Positions 17,941-28,462 are shown, numbered from the stretch's first letter. The stretch: 64,000 nucleotides of DNA from Curtobacterium sp. VKM Ac-1393 (GCF_015350995.1 NZ_JADKRW010000004.1:186001-250000), one strand, 5' to 3'. Notes: generated by a model not told the origin, from the sequence alone. Numbers and translations are program-made.

Positions 17941-18045
17941 GAAGACGCCGTCGTCTGCGCAGGACGCCGCCACGCCCGCAAAACGCCGCCGGTTTCGGAG
18001 GCGTCTCGACGGCAGTGAGGCGTCGACGGAAGACGACGGCGTCTT
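17941..18045. repeat. Nested palindrome repeat cluster B (GACGCCGCC family)
   Basis: AAGACGCCGTCGTCT at 17942-17956 and its exact reverse complement at 18031-18045 enclose a degraded inner palindrome (AACGCCGCCGGTTTCGGAGGCGTCTCG-like, 17981-18008). The 317-base gap 17867-18183 holds this cluster, a GGGCCTCCCGTCC motif near 17905 and the livF terminator; nothing else is evident. Confidence 0.8.
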
Positions 18046-18096
18046 GCGACCCGTCGACCCGCCGCGCGCCAGCCCCTCACCACCACGTGCAGGAGC

Positions 18097-18132
18097 GGGG
18101 CCGTGCGGCGCGAAGCGACCACGCACGGCCCC
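18097..18132 (-). terminator. Hairpin terminator of the liv operon
   Basis: GGGGCCGTGCG pairs perfectly with CGCACGGCCCC (11 bp, 14-base loop), about 50 bases past the livF stop on the minus strand. Confidence 0.65.
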
Positions 18133-18183
18133 ACCCGTCGCGGATACCACCCCCACAGCGGTACCCGCAGTCGACACGGTGCG

Positions 18184-19002
18184 CTAGCGCCCCGCGTCGA
18201 CGTCCTTGGCGAGCGTCCCGAGGTACAGCTCGATGACCTTCGGGTCGTCCGCGAGTTCCTTCCCCGTGCCCGAGTACGCGTTCCTCCCCTGGTCGAGCAC
18301 GTACCCACGATCGCAGATCTGCAGACAGCGTCGCGCGTTCTGCTCCACCATGACGATCGACACACCGGCCTTGTTGATCCGGCGGGTCCGCAGGAACGTC
18401 TCGTCCTGGCGCACCGGCGACAGTCCGGCGCTCGGCTCGTCGAGCAGCAGCACCTTCGGGTCCATCATCAGCGCACGGGCCATCGCCACCGACTGCCGCT
18501 CACCGCCGGACAGCGATCCGGCCCGCTGTCCGCGCCGCTGCGCGAGCACCGGGAACAGGTCGTAGATGACCTCGAGGCGCTCGGCGAACTTCCGGGGCCG
18601 CAGGTACAGCCCCATCTGCAGGTTCTCCTCGATGGACAGCGACGGGAACACGTTGTTCGTCTGCGGGACGAAGCCGACGCCGGCCTGCACGAGCTTGTTC
18701 GCCTTGAGGTTCGTGATGTCCTCGCCCTGCAGGGTCACACTGCCCTCGCGGATGGACACGAGACCGAACAGGGCCTTCAGGAGCGTGGACTTGCCCGCAC
18801 CGTTCGGGCCGATGATGCCGATCAGCTCGCCGGGGTAGCAGTCCAGGTCGCAGCCGTTCAGGATGTTCACCCCCGGCAGGTACCCGGCGACGAGGTTCTT
18901 CGCGCTCAGCACCGGCTCGCGTTCCAGCGTGGCGGTGCCCGCCTTCGGCGCTTCCGGACTGGAGGCACTGCTCGCGTTGATGGGGTCGCCTGCGTCCGTC
19001 AT
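18184..19002 (-). CDS. livF: Branched-chain amino acid-type ABC transporter ATPase LivF
   Basis: The 272-residue ATPase has Walker A GPNGAGKST, Q-loop VPQTNNVF, signature LSGGERQSVAMARAL, Walker B LLLDEPSAGLSP and a conserved histidine region replaced by VMVEQN, the LivF pattern. The length and the C-terminal LYLGTLAKD match LivF. ATG 19002 overlaps the livG stop (ATGA). With LivG it would drive uptake of branched-chain amino acids or related compounds such as urea or amides; the substrate is not determined by sequence. Confidence 0.93.
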   Translation of the reverse strand: MTDAGDPINASSASSPEAPKAGTATLEREPVLSAKNLVAGYLPGVNILNGCDLDCYPGELIGIIGPNGAGKSTLLKALFGLVSIREGSVTLQGEDITNLKANKLVQAGVGFVPQTNNVFPSLSIEENLQMGLYLRPRKFAERLEVIYDLFPVLAQRRGQRAGSLSGGERQSVAMARALMMDPKVLLLDEPSAGLSPVRQDETFLRTRRINKAGVSIVMVEQNARRCLQICDRGYVLDQGRNAYSGTGKELADDPKVIELYLGTLAKDVDAGR

Positions 19003-19901
19003 CGGGTCTTCTCCTCTGCTGCTGCATCCGCCGCGTCTTCTTCCGCGACTTCCTCGGCCAGTTCCTCGAAGGTCTCCTCGGTGAGGAGCGAGTCGTCGCC
19101 CAGGTCGGTGTCGTGGTGCGCACCCAGGTACGCGTCGATGACCGCCTGGTCGTCCATCACGGTGTCGGCCGGGCCCTCGGCGACGACCTTGCCCTCGGCC
19201 ATCACGACCACCCAGTCCGAGATGTGCCGGACCATGTGCATGTCGTGCTCCACGAACAACACGGTCATGCCGTCGTCGCGCAGGGACTGGATGTGCCCGA
19301 GCAGCGACTGGGTCAGCGCGGGGTTCACGCCGGCCATCGGCTCGTCGAGCATGATCATCGTCGGGTCGGACATCAGCGCCCTGGCCATCTCGAGGAGCTT
19401 CCGCTGGCCGCCCGACAGCGATCCGGCGTAGTCGTCCGCCTTGTCGTCGAGCTTGAAGCGCGCGAGCAGGTCCTCGGCCTTGGCGGTGATCTCGCGCTCG
19501 CGCTTCACCCACACCGGCTTGATGAGCGCGGCGAAGAAGTTCTCACCGGGCTGGTCGCGGGCGCCGAGCAGCATGTTCTGCATGACGGTGAGCCGCGACA
19601 GCGCCTTCGTCAGCTGGAAGGTGCGGACCATGCCCCGGTTGGCGATGTGGGTCGCGCTCGTCTTCTGCAGGGTGGCGCCGTTGAACTGGGTCTTTGCGCC
19701 GGCGCTGGGCTTGTCGAAGCCGGTCAGCAGGTTGAAGAACGTCGTCTTGCCGGCTCCGTTGGGTCCGATCAGGGCCGTGATGGAGCCGCGCTGGACCTCG
19801 AGGTGGTCGACGTCCACAGCGGTCATGCCGCCGAAGTGCCGGGTGACGCCGTCGACCGTGAGGATCGGGTCGGCCTTGGTGTAGCCGTAGGTCTCAGACA
19901 C
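18999..19901 (-). CDS. livG: Branched-chain amino acid-type ABC transporter ATPase LivG
   Basis: The 300-residue ATPase carries Walker A GPNGAGKTTFFN, signature LSGGQRKLLEMARAL, Walker B IMLDEPMAGVNP and switch region FVEHDMHMV, as in LivG. The tail from about residue 255 is rich in Glu, Ala and Asp and is longer than in standard LivG. It overlaps livM by eight bases. Confidence 0.94.
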   Translation of the reverse strand: MSETYGYTKADPILTVDGVTRHFGGMTAVDVDHLEVQRGSITALIGPNGAGKTTFFNLLTGFDKPSAGAKTQFNGATLQKTSATHIANRGMVRTFQLTKALSRLTVMQNMLLGARDQPGENFFAALIKPVWVKREREITAKAEDLLARFKLDDKADDYAGSLSGGQRKLLEMARALMSDPTMIMLDEPMAGVNPALTQSLLGHIQSLRDDGMTVLFVEHDMHMVRHISDWVVVMAEGKVVAEGPADTVMDDQAVIDAYLGAHHDTDLGDDSLLTEETFEELAEEVAEEDAADAAAEEKTR

Positions 19902-20880
19902 TGAACGTCAGCTCCTTCTTGTTGCCGAGCAGGCCCTGTGGTCGGAACACGATCAGGAGCATGAGCGCGACGCCGACGAGCACGTACGAGAACTGCTCGG
20001 CCTGCTGCTGGTTCATGATCGAGTCTGGGATGAAGTCGCCGGCCAGGGTGCGGATGAAGAGCCGGACGACGAAGAAGAGCACGGCGCCGAGCACCGGACC
20101 GAACACCGTCGCGGCACCACCGAGGATGAGCGCCGTCCAGATGAAGAACGTCATCGAGCGGCCCATGGCATCCGGTTGGACGGAACTCGGCAGCACGTAG
20201 ATGATCCCGGCGAGCGCACCGAGCGCACCACCGAACACGAGCGCCTGCATCTTGTACGAGTAGACGTTCTTGCCGAGGGAGCGGACGGCGTCCTCGTCCT
20301 CGCGGATCGCCTTGAGGACACGGCCCCAGGGACTGCGCGTGAGCAGGAAGAGCACGACGGTGAACAGCGCGACGAGGGCCCAGGCCGCGATGCGGATCCA
20401 CCAGCCGTTGACGCCGTTGTTCGCGTAGGTGAACCAGAGGATCGTCGTGGTGCCGTCCGGCAGCGGACTCAGGGCGGTGAACGGGTCGCGGTAGCTCGAC
20501 CCGGTGATGCCGTTCGAGCCACCGGTCGTCGTGGTCAGCAGACTCGAGCGGCCGACCATGCGGATGATCTCGGCTCCGGAGATCGTCACGATCGCCAGGT
20601 AGTCACCGCGCAGTCGCAACGTCGGGACGCCGAGGATGATCGCGAACACGATCGAGACGAGCAGGGCGACGAGCACCGCCATCACGAACGGCAACCCGTT
20701 GGTGATCGAGATCGCGAAGCCGTAGGCACCGAGCAGCAGGAACGCCGCCTGGCCCATGTTCACGAGCCCGGTCAGACCGAAGTGCACGTTGAGTCCGATG
20801 GCCGCCAGGGCGAACGCCGCCGTGGTCGGGGCGAGTGCCTCCTGGGTGAGCGAGGACAGCAGGTTGAGGATGTAGTCCAT
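19894..20880 (-). CDS. livM: Branched-chain amino acid-type ABC transporter permease LivM
   Basis: The 328-residue permease has eight to ten hydrophobic helices and the LivM signatures GLTGLVNMGQAAFLLLGAY, LRLRGDYLAIVTISGAEIIR and the ATPase-contacting loop SPWGRVLKAIREDEDAVRSLG. It starts 12 bases after livH and overlaps livG. Confidence 0.94.
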   Translation of the reverse strand: MDYILNLLSSLTQEALAPTTAAFALAAIGLNVHFGLTGLVNMGQAAFLLLGAYGFAISITNGLPFVMAVLVALLVSIVFAIILGVPTLRLRGDYLAIVTISGAEIIRMVGRSSLLTTTTGGSNGITGSSYRDPFTALSPLPDGTTTILWFTYANNGVNGWWIRIAAWALVALFTVVLFLLTRSPWGRVLKAIREDEDAVRSLGKNVYSYKMQALVFGGALGALAGIIYVLPSSVQPDAMGRSMTFFIWTALILGGAATVFGPVLGAVLFFVVRLFIRTLAGDFIPDSIMNQQQAEQFSYVLVGVALMLLIVFRPQGLLGNKKELTFSV

Positions 20881-20892
20881 GCGCGTGCTCCC

Positions 20893-22287
20893 TTAGCCGA
20901 TCCGCTCGGCGCGGCCGAAGATGCCCTGCGGCCGGAACAGCAGGATGAGGATGAGGATGACGAGGGCGGTGGCGTACTTGAAGTCACCGGGGAGCACGAG
21001 GTTCGTGAGCTCGACGACGACGCCGATGATCATCGAGCCGACGAGCGCGCCGTAGGCCGTGCCGAGCCCGCCGAGGGTGACCGAGGCGAACATCAGCAGG
21101 AGGAGCTGCAGGCCGGTCTGCCAGTTCACGCCGTTCAGCACCAGACCGAGCATCACGCCGGACAGTCCTGCGAGGCCGGCGGCGAGCGTCCACACGAAGC
21201 GGATGACCCGGTCGACGTCGATGCCGGACGCCGCGGCGAGCGCCGGGTTGTCCGACACCGCGCGGGTGGCCCGGCCGAAGCGGGTCTTCGCCAGGAAGAG
21301 CCCGGTCGCGATCAGGACGACGAGCGCGATGCCCATCGCCACGTAGGACTGCACCGTGAGCGTGACCCCGGCGAACCGGACCGTCTCCGGGTTGCCCTGC
21401 TGGATACGGACGGTCGCGGCACCGAAGAAGTACTGGAACGCGTACTGGGCGGCGATCGACAGGCCGATCGTCACGATCATGAGCTGCGTGAGGCTGATCC
21501 GCTTCCGTCGGAGTGGCCGCCAGATCCCGGCGTCCTGCAGGTACCCGGTCGCTGCGCACAAGAGCGTGACGACGATGCCGGTCACCCAGATGTTCCACCC
21601 GAGCTGGTTCGCGAACACGTACGCCAGCAGCCCGCCGAGGGTGACCTGCTCGCCGTGCGAGAAGCTCGACAGCCCCGTCGTGCCGTAGATGAGCGAGAGG
21701 CCGATCGACGCCAGCGCGATGAGCAGACCGAGGCGGATGCCCGATGCGAACTGCTGCCAGGCCCGCTGCGGGCTGACGCTCGACGAGTCGGTCGAGGTCG
21801 TCGCGCCCTTCTGGTCGGACAGCTGGAAGATCTGCCCGACGTTCGCGTTCAGGGTTGCCTGGACCTTGCGCTCCGCGTCCGCCGCGTTCGTCAGGTACTG
21901 GCCCTTCGGCAGGGTGTCCTGGTCGACGCTCACGGTGTAGGCACCGGCCTCGTCGACACGGACGGACCAGCGGCCGTCGGCGTTCGTCGTGGCGGTCTCG
22001 GCGAAGCCGCCGGGGCCCGCGACGTCGACGTCGACGTCTTGGGCGGGCTTCCGCTCGGAGTCGGTGATCGTGCCCTGGATGCACCCGTTCGTCGGGCTGA
22101 CGGTGCAGGCCTGGCTGGTCGCCGGCGCCGAGGTGGCGCTGAAGGCCGGCAGGGTGACGGCCCAGTCGATCAGGAAGGTCGCCAGGAACGCGGCGACGAG
22201 CACGGCCGCCAGGACCGGTCGTCGCCGGGCCTGGCGGAGGCGGAACAGGCGCGGCTGCGCCCGTCCCGGAGGAGTGATGGATCCCAC
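20893..22287 (-). CDS. livH: LivH-type permease with N-terminal carboxypeptidase-regulatory-like domain
   Basis: Read from GTG 22287 (ribosome site GAGAGG), the protein has 464 residues against about 290-310 for typical LivH. Residues 24-45 form a signal-anchor helix. About 61-155 form an extracellular beta-sandwich resembling the carboxypeptidase regulatory domain (GTITDSERKPAQDVDVDVAG, NADGRWSVRVDEAGAYTVSV) with Cys61 and Cys69 able to pair. From about 175 it is a normal LivH permease (GLLIALASIGLSLIYGTTG, FSHGEQVTLGGLLAY, RPLRRKRISLTQLMIVTIG). The extra domain may contact the lipoprotein or cell wall; this is inference. First gene of the liv operon. Confidence 0.9.
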   Translation of the reverse strand: MGSITPPGRAQPRLFRLRQARRRPVLAAVLVAAFLATFLIDWAVTLPAFSATSAPATSQACTVSPTNGCIQGTITDSERKPAQDVDVDVAGPGGFAETATTNADGRWSVRVDEAGAYTVSVDQDTLPKGQYLTNAADAERKVQATLNANVGQIFQLSDQKGATTSTDSSSVSPQRAWQQFASGIRLGLLIALASIGLSLIYGTTGLSSFSHGEQVTLGGLLAYVFANQLGWNIWVTGIVVTLLCAATGYLQDAGIWRPLRRKRISLTQLMIVTIGLSIAAQYAFQYFFGAATVRIQQGNPETVRFAGVTLTVQSYVAMGIALVVLIATGLFLAKTRFGRATRAVSDNPALAAASGIDVDRVIRFVWTLAAGLAGLSGVMLGLVLNGVNWQTGLQLLLLMFASVTLGGLGTAYGALVGSMIIGVVVELTNLVLPGDFKYATALVILILILLFRPQGIFGRAERIG

Positions 22288-22436
22288 GGAAGAGCCTCTC
22301 GTTCGGATGTCGAGTGACGCTATGGGGATTGTGTGACACCCGTGTTTCCAACTCGTTCCCGCTGTGAGTCGTCGCGCAACCGTGACCTCTGTGGAGGAGG
22401 GACCCGATCCGTTCTCCCAGGCGGAACGCGGAATAG

Positions 22437-24032
<1,596 letters not shown>

Positions 24033-24060
24033 GCCGGGGTCTGGCGGGCTTCGGTCCTCC

Positions 24061-24143
24061 AGACGCCGTCGTGTCTTCGAGACGCCGCCGAATTCGGCGG
24101 CGTCTCGTCGTTTGCGGGGCGTGGTGCGCTGACGACGGCGTCT
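24061..24143. repeat. Nested palindrome repeat cluster C (GACGCCGCC family)
   Basis: The inner 30-nt sequence 24078-24107 is a perfect palindrome (CGAGACGCCGCCGAA and its reverse complement). It is enclosed by AGACGCCGTCGT (24061-24072) and the matching ACGACGGCGTCT (24132-24143). It directly follows guaB and may end its transcript. Confidence 0.85.
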
Positions 24144-24237
24144 TGCCTCTCCTCCACAGCACGCCCTGACCGGGAGGCCCTCCACCGGTCCGGCTCGCGC
24201 GTCACCTCGCCGAGTGGCCGCGTTCCATGCTGCGACC

Positions 24238-25122
24238 ATGAGTTCCACCGCGCAGACCGTCCTCGTCCGTGTGCCGTCGCTGCTCGATGACCCGGTGCGC
24301 CTGTTCCACGGCGCGGCGGTCGAGCGCCCGGAGTGGGACGCCCTGTCGGCTCTGGAGCGTCGGCGCCTCTTCGTCCGCGCCCGCTACGGTTCGCTCCGCT
24401 CCGAGTGCGTGGTCTCCGGGGTCTCCGCCGCCGCGCTCTGGGGGCTTCCCGACTTCGACCCGACCGACTGGCGTCTGCACGTCCTCGACGTCCGCCTCGG
24501 CAAGACGCACTCCGGTCGCGGTGTCGTCCGCCACCCCGGCAGGATCACTCCGGACGAGGTCGTGCTCGTCGACGGGATCCCGACCGTCGCACTCGGACGC
24601 ACGGTGCTCGACCTCGCCCGACGGCAGTCGTTCACCCACGCGGTCGTCGTCCTCGACCACGTGCTCCGAGCGAGGATGATCGAACGAGACGCGCTGTTCA
24701 CGGCGCTCGAGCAGCTCGGACGGGTCCGCGGCCACCGGCAGGCCGCTGCTGCGATCGCGTTCGCCGACCCGAGATCGGAGTCACCGGGTGAGTCCGTCAG
24801 CCGGGTCACCGCCCACGGACTCGGGCTCCCCGCACCTGAACTGCAGCACGAGTTCAGCACGCCGAACGGGCGGTTCCGCACGGACTTCTGGTGGCCGGAC
24901 GCCGGCGTCATCGGAGAGTTCGACGGCCGCGTGAAGTACGACGACGCCGGTGCGCTCTGGGACGAGAAGCTCCGGGAGGACACGCTCCGACGGTTGCCCG
25001 GCGTGCACGGCTTCGCACGCTGGACCATGCGTGAGGCGCGTGACCCGAGGGCGCTGGCGGCGGTGCTCTCGGCTGCTGGCCTCCCGGTGCTGCGCGCGGC
25101 GCAGGTCCCTGGCCGGAGATGA
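24238..25122 (+). CDS. AbiEi-like N-terminal / endonuclease-like C-terminal hypothetical protein
   Basis: The 294-residue protein resembles a widespread actinobacterial class annotated as AbiEi-antitoxin-domain or DUF559-like. The N-terminal half (about 1-150) resembles the AbiEi winged-helix/antitoxin region (SVVSGVSAAALWGLP-like, DGIPTVALGRTVLDLAR). The C-terminal half has an endonuclease-like pattern: E-S-V-S at about 190, RFRTDFWWPDAGVIGEFDGRVKY at about 220, then EKLREDTLR. The biochemical role is unknown; no partner toxin is adjacent. Repeat clusters C and D bracket the gene. GTG 24214 is an alternative start. Confidence 0.7.
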   Translation: MSSTAQTVLVRVPSLLDDPVRLFHGAAVERPEWDALSALERRRLFVRARYGSLRSECVVSGVSAAALWGLPDFDPTDWRLHVLDVRLGKTHSGRGVVRHPGRITPDEVVLVDGIPTVALGRTVLDLARRQSFTHAVVVLDHVLRARMIERDALFTALEQLGRVRGHRQAAAAIAFADPRSESPGESVSRVTAHGLGLPAPELQHEFSTPNGRFRTDFWWPDAGVIGEFDGRVKYDDAGALWDEKLREDTLRRLPGVHGFARWTMREARDPRALAAVLSAAGLPVLRAAQVPGRR

Positions 25123-25136
25123 TCCGCAGCAGCCAT

Positions 25137-25293
25137 GAGACGCCGGCGTGGCCGTTGCACGCCTCGGAGTTCCCGAGACGCCGCCGAATCCGGGGGCGTC
25201 TCGCACGCATGGAGGCGTCTGACGAACACGACGGCGTCTTGCCCGCCACCACCACGCACCACCGCCAAGATGACGGCGTCTTGTCCCTCCGCA
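25137..25293. repeat. Nested palindrome repeat cluster D (GACGCCGCC family)
   Basis: The inner element 25174-25203 matches the 30-nt core of cluster C with two substitutions. GAGACGCCGGCGT precedes it, and ACGACGGCGTCTTG (25229-25242) and TGACGGCGTCTTG (near 25271) follow. It lies between the AbiEi-like and VOC genes. Confidence 0.8.
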
Positions 25294-25317
25294 GCAGCGC
25301 GGCAGTAGTGTCGCGGC

Positions 25318-25701
25318 ATGGTCAGCGCCGTCTCCCACACCACGATCGACTGCCACGACGCCTACTCACTGTCGGAGTGGTGGAAGCAAGTCCTCGGCTA
25401 CGTCGACATCGCCGACGACCCGAACGCCCCCGGGCACGAGGAGTGCATGATCACCGCACCCGACGGCTCGCACCAGGTGCTGTTCATCCAGGTGCCCGAG
25501 CCGAAGTCCGTGAAGAATCGGATCCACTTCGACCTGCGCCCCACCGACCGCACCCGTGACGCCGAGGTCGAGCGCCTGCGGGGCATCGGTGCCACCGAGC
25601 TCGCCGACCTCCGACGCGACGACGGCGGGTGGGTGGTGTTCGCCGACCCGGAGGGCAACGAGTTCTGCGTCCTGCGTTCCGCGGCTGAACTCGACGACTG
25701 A
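25318..25701 (+). CDS. VOC (glyoxalase/bleomycin-resistance fold) family protein
   Basis: The 127-residue protein has the paired beta-alpha-beta-beta-beta modules of the vicinal oxygen chelate fold. Candidate metal ligands are His8 in SHTTIDC, a central His in RIHFDLRP and the C-terminal Glu in DPEGNEFCVL. This subgroup is common in actinobacteria; substrates are unknown. It appears to be a single-gene unit after repeat cluster D. Confidence 0.85.
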   Translation: MVSAVSHTTIDCHDAYSLSEWWKQVLGYVDIADDPNAPGHEECMITAPDGSHQVLFIQVPEPKSVKNRIHFDLRPTDRTRDAEVERLRGIGATELADLRRDDGGWVVFADPEGNEFCVLRSAAELDD

Positions 25702-25786
25702 CGCGGACGCAAACCGACCGCCGATCCCTGATCCTCCGCACAGGAACGATCACGGCTCGGTAACGAAACACTTTCCGTACCGCCCC

Positions 25787-25802
25787 GTCACACGGGCGAA
25801 AC
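25787..25802. promoter_or_regulatory. Possible GlnR-type half-site pair
   Basis: GTCAC-6 nt-GAAAC fits the a-site/b-site pattern of the actinobacterial nitrogen regulator GlnR, 90 bases upstream of the substrate-binding lipoprotein gene. A second weaker GTAAC occurs at 25760. A short match like this can occur by chance. Confidence 0.3.
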
Positions 25803-25891
25803 ACCGGGACCCTACGTTTCTCGACATCCAGTGGAGGCGCCGCGTTCGACCCGAAGCGGCACGGCCTCCGCGCAGAGAAAGGGCTCCACGG

Positions 25892-27223
25892 ATGATCAGA
25901 ACCACCCGTGCCACCACGGCATTGGCGTTGGCAGGCGCAGTAGCCGTCCTGCTCGCCGCGTGTTCCACCACCAGCAGTGGCGACTCCCCTTCGAGCTCGG
26001 CGTCGAGCGGTGCGAAGAAGGACCCCGCCGCCAGCTGCAAGGCGCCGGACACCCCCAGCACCGACGCACTGAAGATCGGCACGATCCTGCCGCTGACCGG
26101 GTCGCTCGCGTACCTCAACCCGCCGGCCGAGTCCGGTGTCGGCCTCGCCGTCAAGGACATCAACGCGGCCGGTGGCGTGCTGGACAAGGACGTCACGATC
26201 GACCCCGCCACCGACTCCGGTGACAGCAACGACATGACCGTGTCGAGCTCGGCGGCGACGAAGCTCGTGAACGCGAAGGTCCCGGTCGCGATCGGCGCCG
26301 AGTCCTCCTCGGTCACGCTCAACGTCATCGACCAGCTCACCAGCAACTGCATCGTCGAGATCTCGCCCGCGAACACCGCGAGCGACCTGTCCGGCTACTC
26401 GTCGTACTACTACCGGACCGCTCCGCCGGACTCGGTGCAGGGTTCGGCGCTCGGTCAGCTCGTGACCGGTGACGGCAACGCCAAGGTCGCGTTCCTCGTC
26501 TTCAACGACACGTACGGCACAGGCCTCCGCAACTCGGTGCAGTCCGCAGTCGAGGCCTCCGGCGGCCAGGTCGTCTACGGCGGCAAGGGCGAGGGCCAGG
26601 AGTTCCCGCCCGGACAGACCACGTTCTCGTCCGAGGTGACGGCGGCACTCGCAGCCAAGCCGGACGCGATCGTCGTCCTGGCGTTCGACGAGACGAAGTC
26701 GATCATCCCCGAGCTCGTCTCGCAGGGGAACACGGCGAAGATCTACATGTCGGACGGCAACACGGCTGACTACTCGAAGGACTTCGACAAGGGCACGCTC
26801 GACGGCGCCCAGGGCACCATCCCCGGTGCCTCGCCGAAGGACGACTTCAAGAAGCAGCTGTCCGCCTTCTACAAGGACTCGTCGGGCAAGACGCTCGCCG
26901 ACTACTCGTACGCGGCGGAGTCGTACGACGCCACCGTCCTCGCCGCCCTGGCTGCGGTGAAGGGCAAGGGCACCGACTCGGGCACGATCCAGGCGAACAT
27001 GGCCGCGGTCTCCGGGGCGGACGGCGGCACCGAGTGCGCCACGTTCAAGGAGTGCGTCGCGCTCCTCGACGACGGCAAGGACATCCACTACACCGGCCCG
27101 TCCGGCATCGGTCCGTTCGACGACAACAACGACCCGTCGAGTGCCTACATCGGCATCTACAAGTTCGACGGCGACAACAAGCCCGTCTACCAGAGCGCCA
27201 TCCAGGGCGCAGTCAAGAAGTAG
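25892..27223 (+). CDS. Branched-chain amino acid-type ABC transporter substrate-binding lipoprotein
   Basis: The 443-residue protein has a lipoprotein signal with lipobox LAAC (Cys24) and a Ser/Ala-rich linker. It is followed by a Peripla_BP_6 (LivJ-type) fold starting at LKIGTILPLTGSLAYLNPP. It would capture substrate outside the membrane for the LivFGMH transporter encoded 4-7 kb away on the other strand. ATG 25892 follows AGAAAGGG with an eight-base spacing. The gene stands alone and ends at a 19-bp hairpin. Confidence 0.92.
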   Translation: MIRTTRATTALALAGAVAVLLAACSTTSSGDSPSSSASSGAKKDPAASCKAPDTPSTDALKIGTILPLTGSLAYLNPPAESGVGLAVKDINAAGGVLDKDVTIDPATDSGDSNDMTVSSSAATKLVNAKVPVAIGAESSSVTLNVIDQLTSNCIVEISPANTASDLSGYSSYYYRTAPPDSVQGSALGQLVTGDGNAKVAFLVFNDTYGTGLRNSVQSAVEASGGQVVYGGKGEGQEFPPGQTTFSSEVTAALAAKPDAIVVLAFDETKSIIPELVSQGNTAKIYMSDGNTADYSKDFDKGTLDGAQGTIPGASPKDDFKKQLSAFYKDSSGKTLADYSYAAESYDATVLAALAAVKGKGTDSGTIQANMAAVSGADGGTECATFKECVALLDDGKDIHYTGPSGIGPFDDNNDPSSAYIGIYKFDGDNKPVYQSAIQGAVKK

Positions 27224-27241
27224 GGCTCCGGCTCCACCTCA

Positions 27242-27290
27242 CGAAAGCGACAGTTCCCCGCGGATCATCCACGGGGAACTGTCGCTTTCG
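27242..27290. terminator. 19-bp perfect hairpin, bidirectional terminator
   Basis: CGAAAGCGACAGTTCCCCG and its exact reverse complement are separated by 11 bases. It lies between the convergent substrate-binding protein gene and rarD, with a T-rich side on either strand (CTTTCG / CGAAAG). Confidence 0.85.
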
Positions 27291-27347
27291 CGTACGGGGG
27301 TCGGTGGGCGATTGGGACGGGCGGACGGGAGGCCCGGGGTGCGCTCG

Positions 27348-28310
27348 TCAGGCGGGTTCGGCCGGCGCAGGCGCGAGCGTTCGGCGGCGGGACGCCCGCG
27401 CGGCCGCGAACGAGTCAGCCGTCAGCACCACGAGCGCCAGCCAGACGATGCCGAAGCCGAACCACCGCGCGGGCGGCATCGCCTCGTGCTGCACCACCAC
27501 GCCGACGAGCAGCTGCATCACCGGTGCCAGGTACTGGGTCAGGCCGAGCGTCGACAGGCTCACCCGACGGGCAGAGGACGCGAAGAGCAGCAGCGGGACC
27601 GCCGTCGCCGGACCGGTGAGCACCGTCACGAGGACGTGCACCCAACCCTCGCTCGTGAACGTCACGCCACCGCCGAGGCCCGTCGCGCCGAGCACGATCA
27701 GCGCCACGACCGCGATCGGCAGGAGCCACACCGTCTCGATGGTCAGACCGCTCAGCGCGTCGACGGTGCCGCCGACACGCTTCTTCACCAGGCCGTACAG
27801 CCCGAACGAGCACGCCAGCACCAGCGAGATCCACGGCACCTGGCCGTAGCCGACGGCGATCACGACGACCGCCACGACGCTGATGCCGACCGCGGCCCAC
27901 TGCGCCGGTCGCAGGCGCTCACGGAGCACGACGACACCGAGCGCGATCGTCACGAGCGGGTTGATGAAGTACCCGAGCGCGGCCTCGACGGTGTGGCCGG
28001 TCGTCGTCGCCAGGACGTACACGGTCCAGTTCACCAGGATGAGGACCGCGGCCAGCCCCATCACGGCCATCACCCGGCGCTGCGCCATCAGGGTCCGGGT
28101 GCGGAGCCACGACCGGGTGACGGCGATCGCGACGGCGCAGAACACCAGCCCGAAGACGATGCGCCACGCGACGATCTCGAACGCACCGGCGGGGGCCATC
28201 GCGGCGAAGAGCAGCGGCATGAGGCCCCAGAGCCCGTACGCCACGATGGCCTGCACCACGCCGACGGATGCCTCGCTGCGGACAGGTCGCGCGGGACTCG
28301 TTTCACTCAC
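27348..28310 (-). CDS. rarD: RarD/EamA family transporter
   Basis: The 320-residue protein has ten hydrophobic helices in two EamA halves. The start VQAIVAYGLWGLMPLLFAAM and GYFINPLVTIALGVVVLRERL are diagnostic of RarD within the drug/metabolite superfamily. The transported compound is unknown. An isolated gene between two terminators. Confidence 0.9.
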   Translation of the reverse strand: MSETSPARPVRSEASVGVVQAIVAYGLWGLMPLLFAAMAPAGAFEIVAWRIVFGLVFCAVAIAVTRSWLRTRTLMAQRRVMAVMGLAAVLILVNWTVYVLATTTGHTVEAALGYFINPLVTIALGVVVLRERLRPAQWAAVGISVVAVVVIAVGYGQVPWISLVLACSFGLYGLVKKRVGGTVDALSGLTIETVWLLPIAVVALIVLGATGLGGGVTFTSEGWVHVLVTVLTGPATAVPLLLFASSARRVSLSTLGLTQYLAPVMQLLVGVVVQHEAMPPARWFGFGIVWLALVVLTADSFAAARASRRRTLAPAPAEPA

Positions 28311-28409
28311 GGAACCATCCTAGGAACGGCCACCGACGGGCCGGGCGCGCCACGGGCCTCCCGGTCGCCCCGAACGCACGGAACCTGGACGAACCGAGCC
28401 CGGACGCAC

Positions 28410-28448
28410 GAACGCCCCGCCGGCCGACAGGCCGAACGGGGCGTTCGC
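28410..28448 (-). terminator. Hairpin terminator of groES
   Basis: CGAACGCCCCG pairs with CGGGGCGTTCG across 17 bases that themselves hold GGCC pairs, 15 bases past the groES stop. Confidence 0.8.
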
Positions 28449-28462
28449 GTGGAGTACTGGAC

